Positions 30,794 through 41,260 of a stretch of DNA of 64,000 bases are shown one piece after another; position 1 is the stretch's first letter, and every line of letters begins with the position of its first letter. The notes under the pieces are model-generated. The model worked only from the letters and a program-made list of their open reading frames with translations. It had not been told where the DNA came from and made no database searches. Source of the DNA: Parvibaculum sp963975745 (GTDB lineage: Bacteria > Pseudomonadota > Alphaproteobacteria > Parvibaculales > Parvibaculaceae); contig NZ_CAXBIB010000006.1 of NCBI RefSeq assembly GCF_963975745.1, forward strand, positions 1-64,000, in the 5' to 3' direction. The position numbers and the translations under genes are program-made.

Positions 30794-30960
30794 CGGTCGT
30801 CTCCTGCCCGGATTTCCGGGATGTCCGGTCTGTGGGGGTGCGGTGCGTGCCAGAAGGAAACACCGTGCGGCCGGCCGATGCAAGCGGCCCTCAGCTTCCG
30901 TTAACCGGCGGGTGAGAGACTGACCGGCGTTCATCGACGGATTCGCAGGAGCGCAGGCGC

Positions 30961-31500
30961 TTGTCTTCATTCACCTCACAGGCCGCGCCGCGCCGAATCG
31001 ACACCGCATCGCCGGTGACGCTTCTGGCGGCGCCGGAGAATGCCGACGCCATCGCGCTTCACGATTACTGGCAGTCCAAACGCGGCGAACGGCCGATGCC
31101 CGACCGCGCCGATATCCGCCCCTCCGACTTCGCGCGCATGCTGCCCTCGCTGGCGATCATCGAGGTGATCGATGGCGGGCGCGATTTCCGCTTCCGGCTG
31201 TTCGGCAGCGAACTTGCCAACTGGATGGGCTGCGACCGCACCGATCAGTATTTTTCGGAAATGCTGCCCGCGCCGGGGGCCGACATCACGCCGGCGCAGG
31301 TCCAGCAGCGCTGGACCGATGTCGCACGCGCCGGCCTGGCGGCCGCAGGGCCGCTGTTCTGGAAGGCGCCGGTGCTGAGCGCGCAGGCGGTTCTGACCAT
31401 GCATGCCGTCGTGATGCCGCTGACCGCCGGCGGATGCGAGATCGCGCAGCTTTTCGGCGGCGCCTTCGTCACCGCGACGCCGGCATCGCCCAGGTCCTGA
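30961..31500 (+). CDS. PAS_5 (DUF1457) domain protein
   Basis: This 179-residue protein uses a TTG start at 30961, eight bases after GGAG; no in-frame ATG comes before the domain. The region from ALHDYWQSKRGERPMPDRADI (residues 32-52) onward is the typical opening of the PAS_5 family of Alphaproteobacteria. VIDGGRDFRFRLFGSELANWMG and AVVMPLTAGG are further conserved parts. The family binds an unknown ligand and has no catalytic or DNA-binding domain. A tRNA-His gene follows on the opposite strand. Confidence 0.8.
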   Translation: MSSFTSQAAPRRIDTASPVTLLAAPENADAIALHDYWQSKRGERPMPDRADIRPSDFARMLPSLAIIEVIDGGRDFRFRLFGSELANWMGCDRTDQYFSEMLPAPGADITPAQVQQRWTDVARAGLAAAGPLFWKAPVLSAQAVLTMHAVVMPLTAGGCEIAQLFGGAFVTATPASPRS

Positions 31501-31512
31501 ATTCGGGAAGAA

Positions 31513-31589
31513 TGGTACAGCCGCCCCGGATCGAACGGGGGACCTCTAGATCCACAATCTAGCGCTCTAACCAGCTGAGCTACGGCTGC
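31513..31589 (-). tRNA. tRNA-His (GTG anticodon), alphaproteobacterial type
   Basis: This 77-base cloverleaf includes an encoded CCA. The acceptor stem is GCAGCCG / CGGCTGT, the D arm GCTC-AGCTGGTTA-GAGC, the anticodon loop TTGTGGA between CTAGA and TCTAG, and the T arm CCCCG-TTCGATC-CGGGG. The base encoded before G1 is T, not G, the first pair is G1-U72 and the discriminator is A73. Most bacterial tRNA-His genes encode G-1 and C73; this variant is known from Alphaproteobacteria whose histidyl-tRNA synthetase reads the acceptor end differently. Confidence 0.95.
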
Positions 31590-31692
31590 ACATGCCACGC
31601 GGCCGGGCCTCCTGTCCGGGGCCCCCGCGATTGGCCGGGAACTTAATTCGGCTGCCCGCCGATGACAAGGGCCGGCGGGCCGCCACAGGCCC

Positions 31693-33066
31693 CTACATCA
31701 GCACATTGGCCACAAATATCGAGACCACGCCCAGAGGCGCAACATAACGCAGCGAAAAGCGCCAGAGCGGCAGCCAGCGCGTGCCGGCCGCCCCCAGCGC
31801 CTCCTCGACCGATGCGCGGGTCAGCACCCAGCCGGCAAAGAGCGACATCAGCAGGCCGACCGTCGGCATCAGCATGTTGAGGATCACATAGTCGAGGACA
31901 TCGAAGACGGTCATGCCGGGCAGCAGGCCGAAAGCGGCCAACGGGTGGAAGTCGGCCCAGAGGTTGAAGGAGAGGACCGTGCCGATGCCCAGGAGCCAGG
32001 CCAGCACGCCGATCAGCGGCGCCAGCAGGCGGCGCGGCAGGGGCAGCACTTCCTCGGCCCAGGCGACGACCGGCTCCAGCAGCGAGATCGCCGAAGTGAC
32101 CGCCGCAATCGCCAGCAGGATGAAGAAGACCGAACCGATCAGCACGCCGCCGCCGATGGTGCCGAAGGCGATGGGCAGGGTGATGAAGGTCAGCCCCGGG
32201 CCGGCCGAAGGTTCGAGGCCATAGGTGAAGACCAGCGGGAAAATGGCAATGCCGGCGATGATCGCGATGGCGGTGTCGGCCAGCGCGATGATGACGGCCG
32301 AACGGCCGATCGAGACATCGCGGTCGAGATAGGCGCCATAGGTCATCATCGCGCCCAGCGCGACGCTGACCGAGAAGAAGCCCTGGCCGATCGCCGCCAG
32401 AATGGTTTCGGGCGTGACCTCGTCGAGGCGGATGTCGAACATGAAATGCATCGCCGCGGCAAAGCCCGGCGTCGTCGTCGCATAGACGGCCATGCCGACC
32501 AGAAGCAGGAAGAGCAGCGGCATCAGCGCGACCACGGCGCGTTCGATGCCCGATGTGACGCCGACCGAGACGATGAAGACCGTCAGCAGCAGGAACAGGA
32601 CCTGCCAGAGGCCCAGCGCCCAGGGATCGGCGACGAAGGTTTCGAAATGCGCCAGCGTGGCCGCATGGTCGTCGCCGGCGAAGGCGCCGGTCAGCGACAA
32701 TTCGATATATTTCAGGGCCCAGCCACCGATGACCGCGTAGTAGGACAGCACGACGAAGGCGCCGATGGTGCCGCCCCAGCCGATCAGCATCCAGAGACGG
32801 GCGGCGCGGTTTTCGGCGACCAGCTTGCGCATGGTGTTGATCGGGCTCTTGTGGCCCATGCGGCCCATCATCAGCTCGGCCAGCAGAATCGGCAGGGCGA
32901 TGGCCAGCATGGTCAGGCCGTAGATCGCGATGAAGGCGCCGCCGCCATTCTCGCCGGCGATATAGGGAAAGCGCCAGATATTGCCGAGGCCGACGGCGCT
33001 GCCGATGGCGGCCATCAGGAAGGCGAAGCGCGACGACCAGTGGCGCGGCGCAAGCGGTGTCGTCAT
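31693..33066 (-). CDS. Neurotransmitter:sodium symporter (NSS/SNF) family transporter
   Basis: This 457-residue polytopic protein begins with the family signature AAIGSAVGLGNIWRFPYIAGENGGGAF (residues 18-44), whose unwound helix 1 binds Na+ and substrate in LeuT. About eleven to twelve hydrophobic segments follow, and length is normal for prokaryotic members. These symporters take up amino acids or related amines with sodium. The ribosome-binding site is GGGGGATTTCC, somewhat distant. It is a single gene, flanked by a tRNA and a divergent hydrolase. Confidence 0.92.
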   Translation of the reverse strand: MTTPLAPRHWSSRFAFLMAAIGSAVGLGNIWRFPYIAGENGGGAFIAIYGLTMLAIALPILLAELMMGRMGHKSPINTMRKLVAENRAARLWMLIGWGGTIGAFVVLSYYAVIGGWALKYIELSLTGAFAGDDHAATLAHFETFVADPWALGLWQVLFLLLTVFIVSVGVTSGIERAVVALMPLLFLLLVGMAVYATTTPGFAAAMHFMFDIRLDEVTPETILAAIGQGFFSVSVALGAMMTYGAYLDRDVSIGRSAVIIALADTAIAIIAGIAIFPLVFTYGLEPSAGPGLTFITLPIAFGTIGGGVLIGSVFFILLAIAAVTSAISLLEPVVAWAEEVLPLPRRLLAPLIGVLAWLLGIGTVLSFNLWADFHPLAAFGLLPGMTVFDVLDYVILNMLMPTVGLLMSLFAGWVLTRASVEEALGAAGTRWLPLWRFSLRYVAPLGVVSIFVANVLM

Positions 33067-33225
33067 TTACGGAAATCCCCCAGCCAGACCTGCAACATGC
33101 GCCTCCCCCGCGAGGCGCGGCCCAAGCCTAACGATCCCGTCCCGGCGCGCCAAGCCCGCCCGGCAGGCAGCGGCGCCGGGAATCGCCTATAGTCCCGGCC
33201 GGCACCGGCAGCACGCGAGGATTCC

Positions 33226-34155
33226 ATGACGACCCATCCGATCCGGACGGCCTATATCGAAGCCAACGGGCTTGCCTTCGAAGTCGATATCTGCGGCGAG
33301 GGCGAGAAACTGGCGCTGCTGCTGCACGGCTTTCCCGAGAGCAAATATTCCTGGCGGCACCAGATGCCGCTGTTTGCCGCGCTCGGCTACACGGTGTGGG
33401 CGCCCAATCTCCGGGGCTATGGCGGCACGACGCGGCCCAAGGGCCGCGACGCCTATGCGCTGACGCATCTGATGGACGATGTCGCGGGGCTGATCGACGC
33501 GGCGCGGGCGCGCGGCATTTCCGGCCCGACGACGCTGGTCGCGCATGACTGGGGCGGCGTCATCGCCTGGACCTTCGCGCTTGCCGGCATCCGCCCGCTC
33601 GAACGCTTCATCGTGATGAACCTGCCGCATCCGGCGATCTTCGCCAAGAGCGTGCGGCGCTGGGCGCAACTGAAGCGCTCCTGGTATGTGTTCTTCTTCC
33701 AGATTCCCTGGTTGCCGGAAAAGATCCTGCTGGCCCGCCATGCACATGCGATCGGCCGGGCCTTCAGCGGCATGGCGGTCGACAAGAGCCGCTTCCCCGA
33801 AGAGGTGCTCGAACATTACCGCCGGAACGCGCTGATCCCCGGCGCGATGACGGCGATGCTCAATTACTACCGCGCCGGTTTCCGCAACCCGCCACCCGAG
33901 GTCTGGCAGAACCCGCCGCTGCTCGAAACGCCGACGCTGATGATCTGGGGCGAGGAGGATACGGCGCTGGGCAAGGAGCTGACCTATGGCACGGACCAGC
34001 TCGTCAGCGATCTCACGATCCGCTATCTGCCGCAGGTCTCGCACTGGGTGCAGCAGGAAGCGCCCGAAACCGTCAATGCGATGATCCGCGCCTGGATCGA
34101 GGGCCGGCATGTGCCGCAGGCCGGGCTCGGCGGACGGCTGCTGATCGCCGACTGA
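33226..34155 (+). CDS. Alpha/beta hydrolase, epoxide hydrolase-like
   Basis: This 309-residue protein has the oxyanion motif LLHGFPESKYSWRHQMP (near residue 30), and the nucleophile elbow AHDWGG, in which Asp replaces the Ser of esterases. It also has an acidic residue in WGEEDTALG and a final His in VSHWVQQEAPE. Asp nucleophile plus HGFPE is characteristic of soluble epoxide hydrolases and related haloalkane dehalogenases; HGFPE favours the former. The start follows GAGGATTCC. It converges with the ABC transporter gene, 18 bases away. Its physiological epoxide is unknown. Confidence 0.87.
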   Translation: MTTHPIRTAYIEANGLAFEVDICGEGEKLALLLHGFPESKYSWRHQMPLFAALGYTVWAPNLRGYGGTTRPKGRDAYALTHLMDDVAGLIDAARARGISGPTTLVAHDWGGVIAWTFALAGIRPLERFIVMNLPHPAIFAKSVRRWAQLKRSWYVFFFQIPWLPEKILLARHAHAIGRAFSGMAVDKSRFPEEVLEHYRRNALIPGAMTAMLNYYRAGFRNPPPEVWQNPPLLETPTLMIWGEEDTALGKELTYGTDQLVSDLTIRYLPQVSHWVQQEAPETVNAMIRAWIEGRHVPQAGLGGRLLIAD

Positions 34156-34173
34156 ACAGCCGCCCGCCCCCGC

Positions 34174-35970
<1,797 letters not shown>

Positions 35971-36568
35971 CTGTTTCGACCGCCCGGGCGGCGCCGGTGC
36001 GGTATCCCTGAAAAAGTGCTGGAAAGGCGCATGGCGCCACAGCCGGTTGTCGCAGGAACCGGGACCATCGGAGATGCCTCAGGGCGGCGCGCGCGGCACC
36101 GCATGGCAAAAGGCTTTCAGACGGGAAAAGGCCCGGCGGTTGACCCGGGCGCGGCGATCAGATCAACAGCGGTCCGGGAGCAGATGCGGATATGAAGGCA
36201 TGGCGACGTCTACGTGCATACCGCTCTCCCTGTTTCTGCGCTGTTCGCGCGTTGCCGATCCAATTTGCAATCCCGGATGCCGGGCGCGACTCACTGCGCA
36301 CCGTCCGGACGCAGCGTTTCTACACAAATTCGCGGCGGATGAAAATATCCGGGGTGCAAGGATCATTTCACCGGGCGCAGAATTCACAACCAGTGTGGCA
36401 AATCGCCCACGCCCGTTGCATGACAGCAAGACTGACCTTCCCGTGTGCCGCGCAGCATTGCATTTCGCTGCGCGGCGGCGTTTTGCGGGCTTGCGCCGGG
36501 TCCGGCATCATGTTGCGGTCACATTCGATCCGCAATCTGCAAAGACCTCACCTTCCGGAGCGCTGTCC
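35971..36568. other. Long spacer upstream of asmA-like gene
   Basis: This 598-base spacer lies between the divergent ABC transporter and AsmA genes. A plus-strand frame is open through it into the AsmA gene, but it has no ribosome-binding site and an unlikely Arg/Cys-rich translation. The stretch at 36,200-36,430 is lower in GC than its surroundings. No RNA or repeat was recognised. Confidence 0.4.
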
Positions 36569-38635
36569 ATGTCCCGCCTGTTCGCCATTCTTGCCGGCCT
36601 CATCGTCCTGCTGATCGCGGTCGTCATCGCCGTGCCGATGCTGATCCCGATGGCAACCTACAAGAGCCAGATCGCCAGCGCCGTGAAGACGCAGACGGGC
36701 CGCGACCTCAGGCTCGACGGCGATATCGGGCTTTCCTTCTTTCCCAACATCGCCGTGTCGATCGCCGATGTCGGCCTGGCGAATGCCGACTGGGGCAAGG
36801 CACCCGAAATGGCCTCGATGAAGGAGATGCGTGCGACGCTGAAGCTGATGCCGCTGTTTCGCGGCGCCGTGGAGATCGACCGTTTCGAGCTGGTCGATCC
36901 GGCGATCCATCTGGAGGTGCGGCGCGACGGCACGCCCAACTGGCAGTTCGATACAGCAGCCCCCGCCGCGGCGGCAGCGACGGACGGCAACGGCGATGCG
37001 GCCGGAGGCGGTGCAACGGTCAGCGAGATCAGCCTTGGCGAGGTCGCGATCCGCAACGGGCGCGCCAGCTATGTCAATGCGCAGACGGGCGCGGCCCATG
37101 CCGCCGACCGGGTCAATGTCCGTCTCGCCCTGCCGCGGCTCGACGACCCGTTCGAGGCCGAAGGATCGCTGGTCTGGAAGGGCGACGAGATCCGCATCGA
37201 TCTCCGCGCCGAGCGGCCGCGCGCCTTTACCGAGGGCGGCGAGACGCCGGTGACGCTGGCGATCGCCGCGCCCAAGGTGACGGCCTCCTATGGCGGCATG
37301 CTGACGGCGCTGGACGGCTTCGCCTTTGCCGGCGATGTCGACCTGACGGTGCCGTCGGTGCGCGACCTGGCGGCCTGGACCGGCAATCCGATGCCGGCCG
37401 GCGACGGCTTCGGCCCGTTGTCGATCAAGGGCAAGGCCAGCGGCAAGGGCGCGACCTACAGCTTTTCGGATGCGCGGATCGGCTTTGACGGCATGAATGC
37501 GAGCGGCGCGCTGTCGCTGCGCACCGGCGGTGCGCGGCCGCATGTCAAAGGCGATCTGGCGGTCGACCGGATCGACGTCAACACCTATCTCGCCGATGGC
37601 CGCGCGGGCGGTGCGGGCAGCGATGGCGGCAGCGGCGGTCGCGCGGGCGATCCGGGCTGGAGCACCGAACCGATCGATCTTTCGGGCCTCAAGGCGATCG
37701 ACGCCGATTTCGCCTTCACGGCGGGCGAGATTCTCTTTCAGCAGATCAAGATCGGCCAGAGCGCGCTCGATCTCAAACTGGCGAACGGCGTGCTGACGGC
37801 ACGGCTCGGCAAGCTCGAGCTCTATCAGGGCTCGGGCAGCGGCGCGCTGACGCTGAACGGCGCCGGCGCGACACCGCAACTCAATGCGAATTTCACGCTG
37901 GCGGGACTCGCCGCCGAACCCTTCCTCACCGATGCGGCCGATTTCAAGCGGCTGCAGGGCACAACCGCCATCGATATCGCCGTGCGCGCGGCCGGGCGTT
38001 CGCAGCGCGACATGGTGTCGACGCTCAACGGCAATGGCAGCGTCAAGTTCACCGACGGCAAGATCAAGGGCATCAATCTGGCGCAACTGGCACGCACGGC
38101 GCTCAGCGCGGCGACCAGCGGCTGGCAGTCGGGCGGCACGCAGGATACCGACTTCTCCGAAATGGGCGGCACATTCACGATCGCCAACGGGGTGCTCGCC
38201 AACAACGATCTGCGGCTGCTGTCGCCGCTGATCCGCGTCAACGGTGCGGGGACGGTCAACATCCTGCAGAAGACGCTCGACTACCGCGTCGAGCCGAAGC
38301 TCGCCGCCTCGCTGGAGGGACAGGGCGGGCAGACCGACGTCCGGGGCATCGAGGTGCCGGTGCTGATCACCGGCGCGTGGGCCAATCCGCGCTTCACGCC
38401 CGATCTCGCCTCGATGATCCAGAACCGCGGCAATATCGAGCAGACGATCAAGTCGATCAAGGAGGACAAGGGCAAGGGGCTGATCGACAGCCTGCTGGGC
38501 AAGCCACCGGCCGAACCGGCGCCAAGCGGCGCGAGCAGCGAAGCCGCGCCGGCGGATACGACCAGCGAACCCGCCAGCGCGCCGGACGCCAGGCCAAGCC
38601 CGGAAGACGCGCTGCGGCAACTCTTCGGCCGCTAG
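36569..38635 (+). CDS. AsmA-family envelope protein
   Basis: This 688-residue protein has an N-terminal transmembrane anchor (about residues 5-30) and then the hallmark YKSQIASAVKTQTGRDLRLDG of the AsmA N-terminal domain. It ends in an AsmA C-terminal repeat (GTTAIDIAVRAAGRS, GSVKFTDGKIKGINL, RVNGAGTVNILQKTLDYRVEP) and a Pro/Ala-rich tail. AsmA-like proteins are periplasmic beta-groove proteins thought to move phospholipids between membranes and affect outer-membrane assembly. The start follows CCGGAGCGCTGTCC. It converges with the cupin gene, three bases away. Confidence 0.9.
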   Translation: MSRLFAILAGLIVLLIAVVIAVPMLIPMATYKSQIASAVKTQTGRDLRLDGDIGLSFFPNIAVSIADVGLANADWGKAPEMASMKEMRATLKLMPLFRGAVEIDRFELVDPAIHLEVRRDGTPNWQFDTAAPAAAAATDGNGDAAGGGATVSEISLGEVAIRNGRASYVNAQTGAAHAADRVNVRLALPRLDDPFEAEGSLVWKGDEIRIDLRAERPRAFTEGGETPVTLAIAAPKVTASYGGMLTALDGFAFAGDVDLTVPSVRDLAAWTGNPMPAGDGFGPLSIKGKASGKGATYSFSDARIGFDGMNASGALSLRTGGARPHVKGDLAVDRIDVNTYLADGRAGGAGSDGGSGGRAGDPGWSTEPIDLSGLKAIDADFAFTAGEILFQQIKIGQSALDLKLANGVLTARLGKLELYQGSGSGALTLNGAGATPQLNANFTLAGLAAEPFLTDAADFKRLQGTTAIDIAVRAAGRSQRDMVSTLNGNGSVKFTDGKIKGINLAQLARTALSAATSGWQSGGTQDTDFSEMGGTFTIANGVLANNDLRLLSPLIRVNGAGTVNILQKTLDYRVEPKLAASLEGQGGQTDVRGIEVPVLITGAWANPRFTPDLASMIQNRGNIEQTIKSIKEDKGKGLIDSLLGKPPAEPAPSGASSEAAPADTTSEPASAPDARPSPEDALRQLFGR

Positions 38636-38638
38636 AAT

Positions 38639-39127
38639 TCAGACTTTCCTGAAGTCGTCGAGGGCGGCGTATTCCCTGGCGCCGTCGACACGGTACATGC
38701 GGCGGTTGAGACGCGGATAGGTGCAGACATCGATGGGGGCGCGGGTGCCGCCCATCAGATAGACAAGATCTTCGCCGGCCTCTTGCGGCACCTGCATCGA
38801 ATGGGCCGGCGAATTCTTCGGGAAGGCCATGACATCGCCCGGCCCGACCTCGAATGTCTCTTCGCCGACGGTCGCCTGTGCATAGCCCGAAAGGATGTAG
38901 AGAAATTCCTCGTCCTGACCGTGGAAATGATGTTCGGTCGTGGCGTGGCCCGGCTCGACCCGGACCAGATGGAAGCCGAGATCCGACAGGCCCAGCAGAT
39001 CGCCGAGGGAGCGCGTGTTGCGGATGGCGCCGGCATTGAACTGGTGGACATGGCGCTTTTCGGGCAGGGCCGCGATCTCGGCCGCGGTGAAATGGCAGGC
39101 GGTTCTGCCGGGCGGTTGCGCTGTCAC
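38639..39127 (-). CDS. Cupin-domain protein
   Basis: This 162-residue single-domain cupin has the first metal motif HHFHGQDEEFLYILSG (residues 65-80) and the second GPGDVMAFPKNSPAHSMQ (residues 95-112), which together supply the three His and one Glu that bind a divalent metal. A C-terminal extension holds TYPRLNRRMYRVDG. Small cupins act as dioxygenases, isomerases or sugar-binding proteins, so no reaction is assigned. It is divergent from the small membrane protein gene at 39234. Confidence 0.85.
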   Translation of the reverse strand: MTAQPPGRTACHFTAAEIAALPEKRHVHQFNAGAIRNTRSLGDLLGLSDLGFHLVRVEPGHATTEHHFHGQDEEFLYILSGYAQATVGEETFEVGPGDVMAFPKNSPAHSMQVPQEAGEDLVYLMGGTRAPIDVCTYPRLNRRMYRVDGAREYAALDDFRKV

Positions 39128-39233
39128 CGGATCTCTCCTCTTTTCCGGCCCGATGCAGGCCGATTTTGTGCCTTCCGGCTCTCCCGTCTAGACTGGCCCG
39201 GACTGATTCGCCGGGGACCTGGGCGCCAATTCC

Positions 39234-39485
39234 ATGATCCAACACGCCTTGTCGGTACTGGTAAAGTTCTTCATCGGCGCGGTGGCTGTCGGTGCGCTGC
39301 TCAGCGCCTTCGACATCACCGCCGAGGAAGTGCTGCGGGATGTCGGCTTCACGCCCGAGGCGATCCTGGCCTTTGTGCGCGAGGGGTTCGGCTGGGCGCT
39401 GCCGCATTTCCTGCTGGGCGCCATGGTGCTGATCCCGATCTGGCTGATCATCTTCCTGCTCAAACCGCCCAGCTTCCGCGGCTGA
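39234..39485 (+). CDS. Small two-helix membrane protein (DUF6460-like)
   Basis: This 83-residue protein has hydrophobic helices at about residues 8-25 and 57-76, with the segment DITAEEVLRDVGFTPEAIL between. The sequence style matches a small conserved alphaproteobacterial membrane family; DUF6460 is my best guess. No function is known. It is transcribed with the secreted protein at 39595, although a 109-base gap with its own ribosome-binding site separates them. Confidence 0.65.
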   Translation: MIQHALSVLVKFFIGAVAVGALLSAFDITAEEVLRDVGFTPEAILAFVREGFGWALPHFLLGAMVLIPIWLIIFLLKPPSFRG

Positions 39486-39594
39486 ACGCCAGCAGTTGCA
39501 AGGCGCCGCGAGGCATGTAAAGTCCCTTGGTTAACGGCGGGGGCCGCCAGGCCCGAACGCCGGACAGGGGTATCTAAAGTCTGGGAGGACATCC

Positions 39595-39954
39595 ATGAAG
39601 AAGAGCATTTTCGCCGCGGCACTTGCCGTTTCCGCCATGGCGCTCGCCATGCCCGCCAGCGCCGATGTCGGCGCGGGCCTGGTCGGCAATACCGTGACGC
39701 TGACGGCCGCCGACGGCGCCGTCACCAAGATCTATTATCCCGACGCCTCGAGCATCGTCGTCAAGGCGGCGGACGGCTCGGAAGTCGCCGGCAGCTGGCG
39801 TGTGGCCGACAACACGATCTGCACCACCATGGGCGATGCGCCGGAAAACTGCACCGCGCCGATCGACGAGGCACCGGCCGTGGGCGGCTCGGGCACGATC
39901 GAAGGCGAGCAGGGCGCCGTGCAATGGGCGGTGACCGCCGGCAAGGATTTCTGA
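39595..39954 (+). CDS. Small secreted protein of unknown function
   Basis: This 119-residue protein starts after TGGGAGGACATCC. Residues 1-23 form a Sec signal peptide ending PASA. The mature part is acidic and beta-rich (VGNTVTLTAADGAVTKIYY), with two cysteines that could form a disulphide (CTTMGDAPENC). The overall pattern resembles small periplasmic proteins of Rhizobiales with no assigned function. Confidence 0.7.
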   Translation: MKKSIFAAALAVSAMALAMPASADVGAGLVGNTVTLTAADGAVTKIYYPDASSIVVKAADGSEVAGSWRVADNTICTTMGDAPENCTAPIDEAPAVGGSGTIEGEQGAVQWAVTAGKDF

Positions 39955-40037
39955 TCCCTTTCTTGCGGCTGTTCCCCGAGGCCCGCTTTCACTAGAGTCG
40001 CCGCAACGACATCCGGCGAATCGAGGGAGCAGCGGGC

Positions 40038-40823
40038 ATGGGACGACTTTCAGGAAAACGCGCCATCGTGACGGGCGCTGGCAGCGGCATCGGCCGGGCC
40101 AGCGCCCGTCTTTTTGCGGCAGAGGGCGCGGCGCTGGTGATCGTCGACAAGGTCGAGGCGGCGATCGACGAGACGGCCGAGATGATCCGCAAGGATGGCG
40201 GCACGGCGATCTCGGTGGCGGCCGATGTCAGCGACGAGACGGCGGTGCAGGGTTTTGTCGAACTTTGCGCGCAGCAGCATGGCGGCGTCGACGTGCTGTT
40301 CGCCAATGCCGGGATCAGCGGCGGCATGGTGCCGCTGGCCGAACAGACGGTCGCCTACTGGCAGCAGATTCTTGCCGTCAACCTGATCGGCCCGTTCCTC
40401 GCGATCAAATATGCCAGCCCCCATATGCTGAAGCAGGGCAAGGGCTCGATCATCTGCACGGCCTCGGTGGCGGGCCTGCGCGCCAATGCGGGTGCCACCG
40501 CCTACAGCGCCAGCAAGGCCGGGGTCATCAGCCTGGTGCAGACGGTCGCCAATGAATTTTATGGCAGCGGCGTGCGCGTCAACGCGATCTGCCCCGGCCT
40601 GATCGAAACCGGCATGACCAAGCCGATCTTCGACGGTGCGCGGGCGCGCGGCAGCGACGACAAGATCGGTCAGCTCAATCCGATGAAGCGCTACGGCCTG
40701 CCGCCGGAAATCGCGCATGCGGCGCTCTTTCTCGCCAGCGACGACGCTTCCTATGTCAATGGACAGGCAATCGCGGTGGATGGCGGACTGTCGAGCACGC
40801 ATCCGTTTGCCGGGAAGCGCTGA
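40038..40823 (+). CDS. Short-chain dehydrogenase/reductase
   Basis: This 261-residue classical SDR has VTGAGSGIG at residues 12-20, NAG near residue 91, the catalytic Ser in CTASVAGL and the Tyr-Lys pair in YSASKAG. The C-terminal VDGGLSSTHPF ends the Rossmann fold. The start follows a GAGGGAGCAGCGGGC stretch. It appears to be a single gene, convergent with tRNA-Phe. Substrate unknown. Confidence 0.9.
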   Translation: MGRLSGKRAIVTGAGSGIGRASARLFAAEGAALVIVDKVEAAIDETAEMIRKDGGTAISVAADVSDETAVQGFVELCAQQHGGVDVLFANAGISGGMVPLAEQTVAYWQQILAVNLIGPFLAIKYASPHMLKQGKGSIICTASVAGLRANAGATAYSASKAGVISLVQTVANEFYGSGVRVNAICPGLIETGMTKPIFDGARARGSDDKIGQLNPMKRYGLPPEIAHAALFLASDDASYVNGQAIAVDGGLSSTHPFAGKR

Positions 40824-40843
40824 GGCGCGGATTTAGGCGGGAA

Positions 40844-40919
40844 TGGTGCCCAGGGGCGGAATCGAACCACCGACACTGCGATTTTCAGTCGCATGCTCTA
40901 CCAACTGAGCTACCTGGGC
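40844..40919 (-). tRNA. tRNA-Phe (GAA anticodon)
   Basis: The 76-base gene has acceptor GCCCAGG / CCTGGGC, D arm GCTC-AGTTGGTA-GAGC, anticodon stem TGCGA / TCGCA around CTGAAAA, and T arm GGTGG-TTCGATT-CCGCC. The CCA end is encoded. The fold is regular. It lies just downstream of yacG on the same strand, as in many Alphaproteobacteria. Confidence 0.95.
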
Positions 40920-41028
40920 GGAAGCTCCGAAGCGGACCCGGAAGGGCCGACCGCGGCGAGGTTCGCGGTTTATAGGAGATCGAATCCGGACTGTCCAGAG
41001 GGACAGGAAGACAAACGCGGCCATAGGC

Positions 41029-41253
41029 TTAGCGGTCTTCGCCGTCGTCGCGGCCCGCGCCCTCGTCCCAATCGTCGGGCGGCTCGACGGCCGGAATCGC
41101 ATAGGCGCCCTTCAGCCAGCGATTGAGATCGACATCGGCGCAGTGCTTCGAACAGAAGGGATGGAAGTTCGGGACCGACTTGCGGGCACAGACCGGGCAT
41201 GGCCGCGGGCTGCGCAGCTTGACGACATTGTCCTTGTCTCCGGTGCCGGTCAT
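41029..41253 (-). CDS. yacG: DNA gyrase inhibitor / zinc-binding protein YacG
   Basis: This 74-residue protein has the four zinc ligands in CPVCARKSV and FCSKHCADVDLNRWL, the signature of YacG, and an acidic C-terminal tail. In E. coli YacG binds GyrB and inhibits gyrase. It starts seven bases after the RNase E/G stop, so it is the end of the infA-maf-rng-yacG operon. Confidence 0.92.
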   Translation of the reverse strand: MTGTGDKDNVVKLRSPRPCPVCARKSVPNFHPFCSKHCADVDLNRWLKGAYAIPAVEPPDDWDEGAGRDDGEDR

Positions 41254-41260
41254 TCAAGCA

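Noticed and set aside
31513..31589. tRNA-His as the attachment site of the low-GC island
   Set aside because: It is 1.8 kb beyond the island edge with core genes between, and I could not find a copy of its 3' end near 24.5 kb.
35971..36568. N-terminal extension of the AsmA gene through an open frame
   Set aside because: The translation is Arg/Cys-rich without conservation features, and the ATG at 36569 has a proper ribosome-binding site and begins directly with the membrane anchor.
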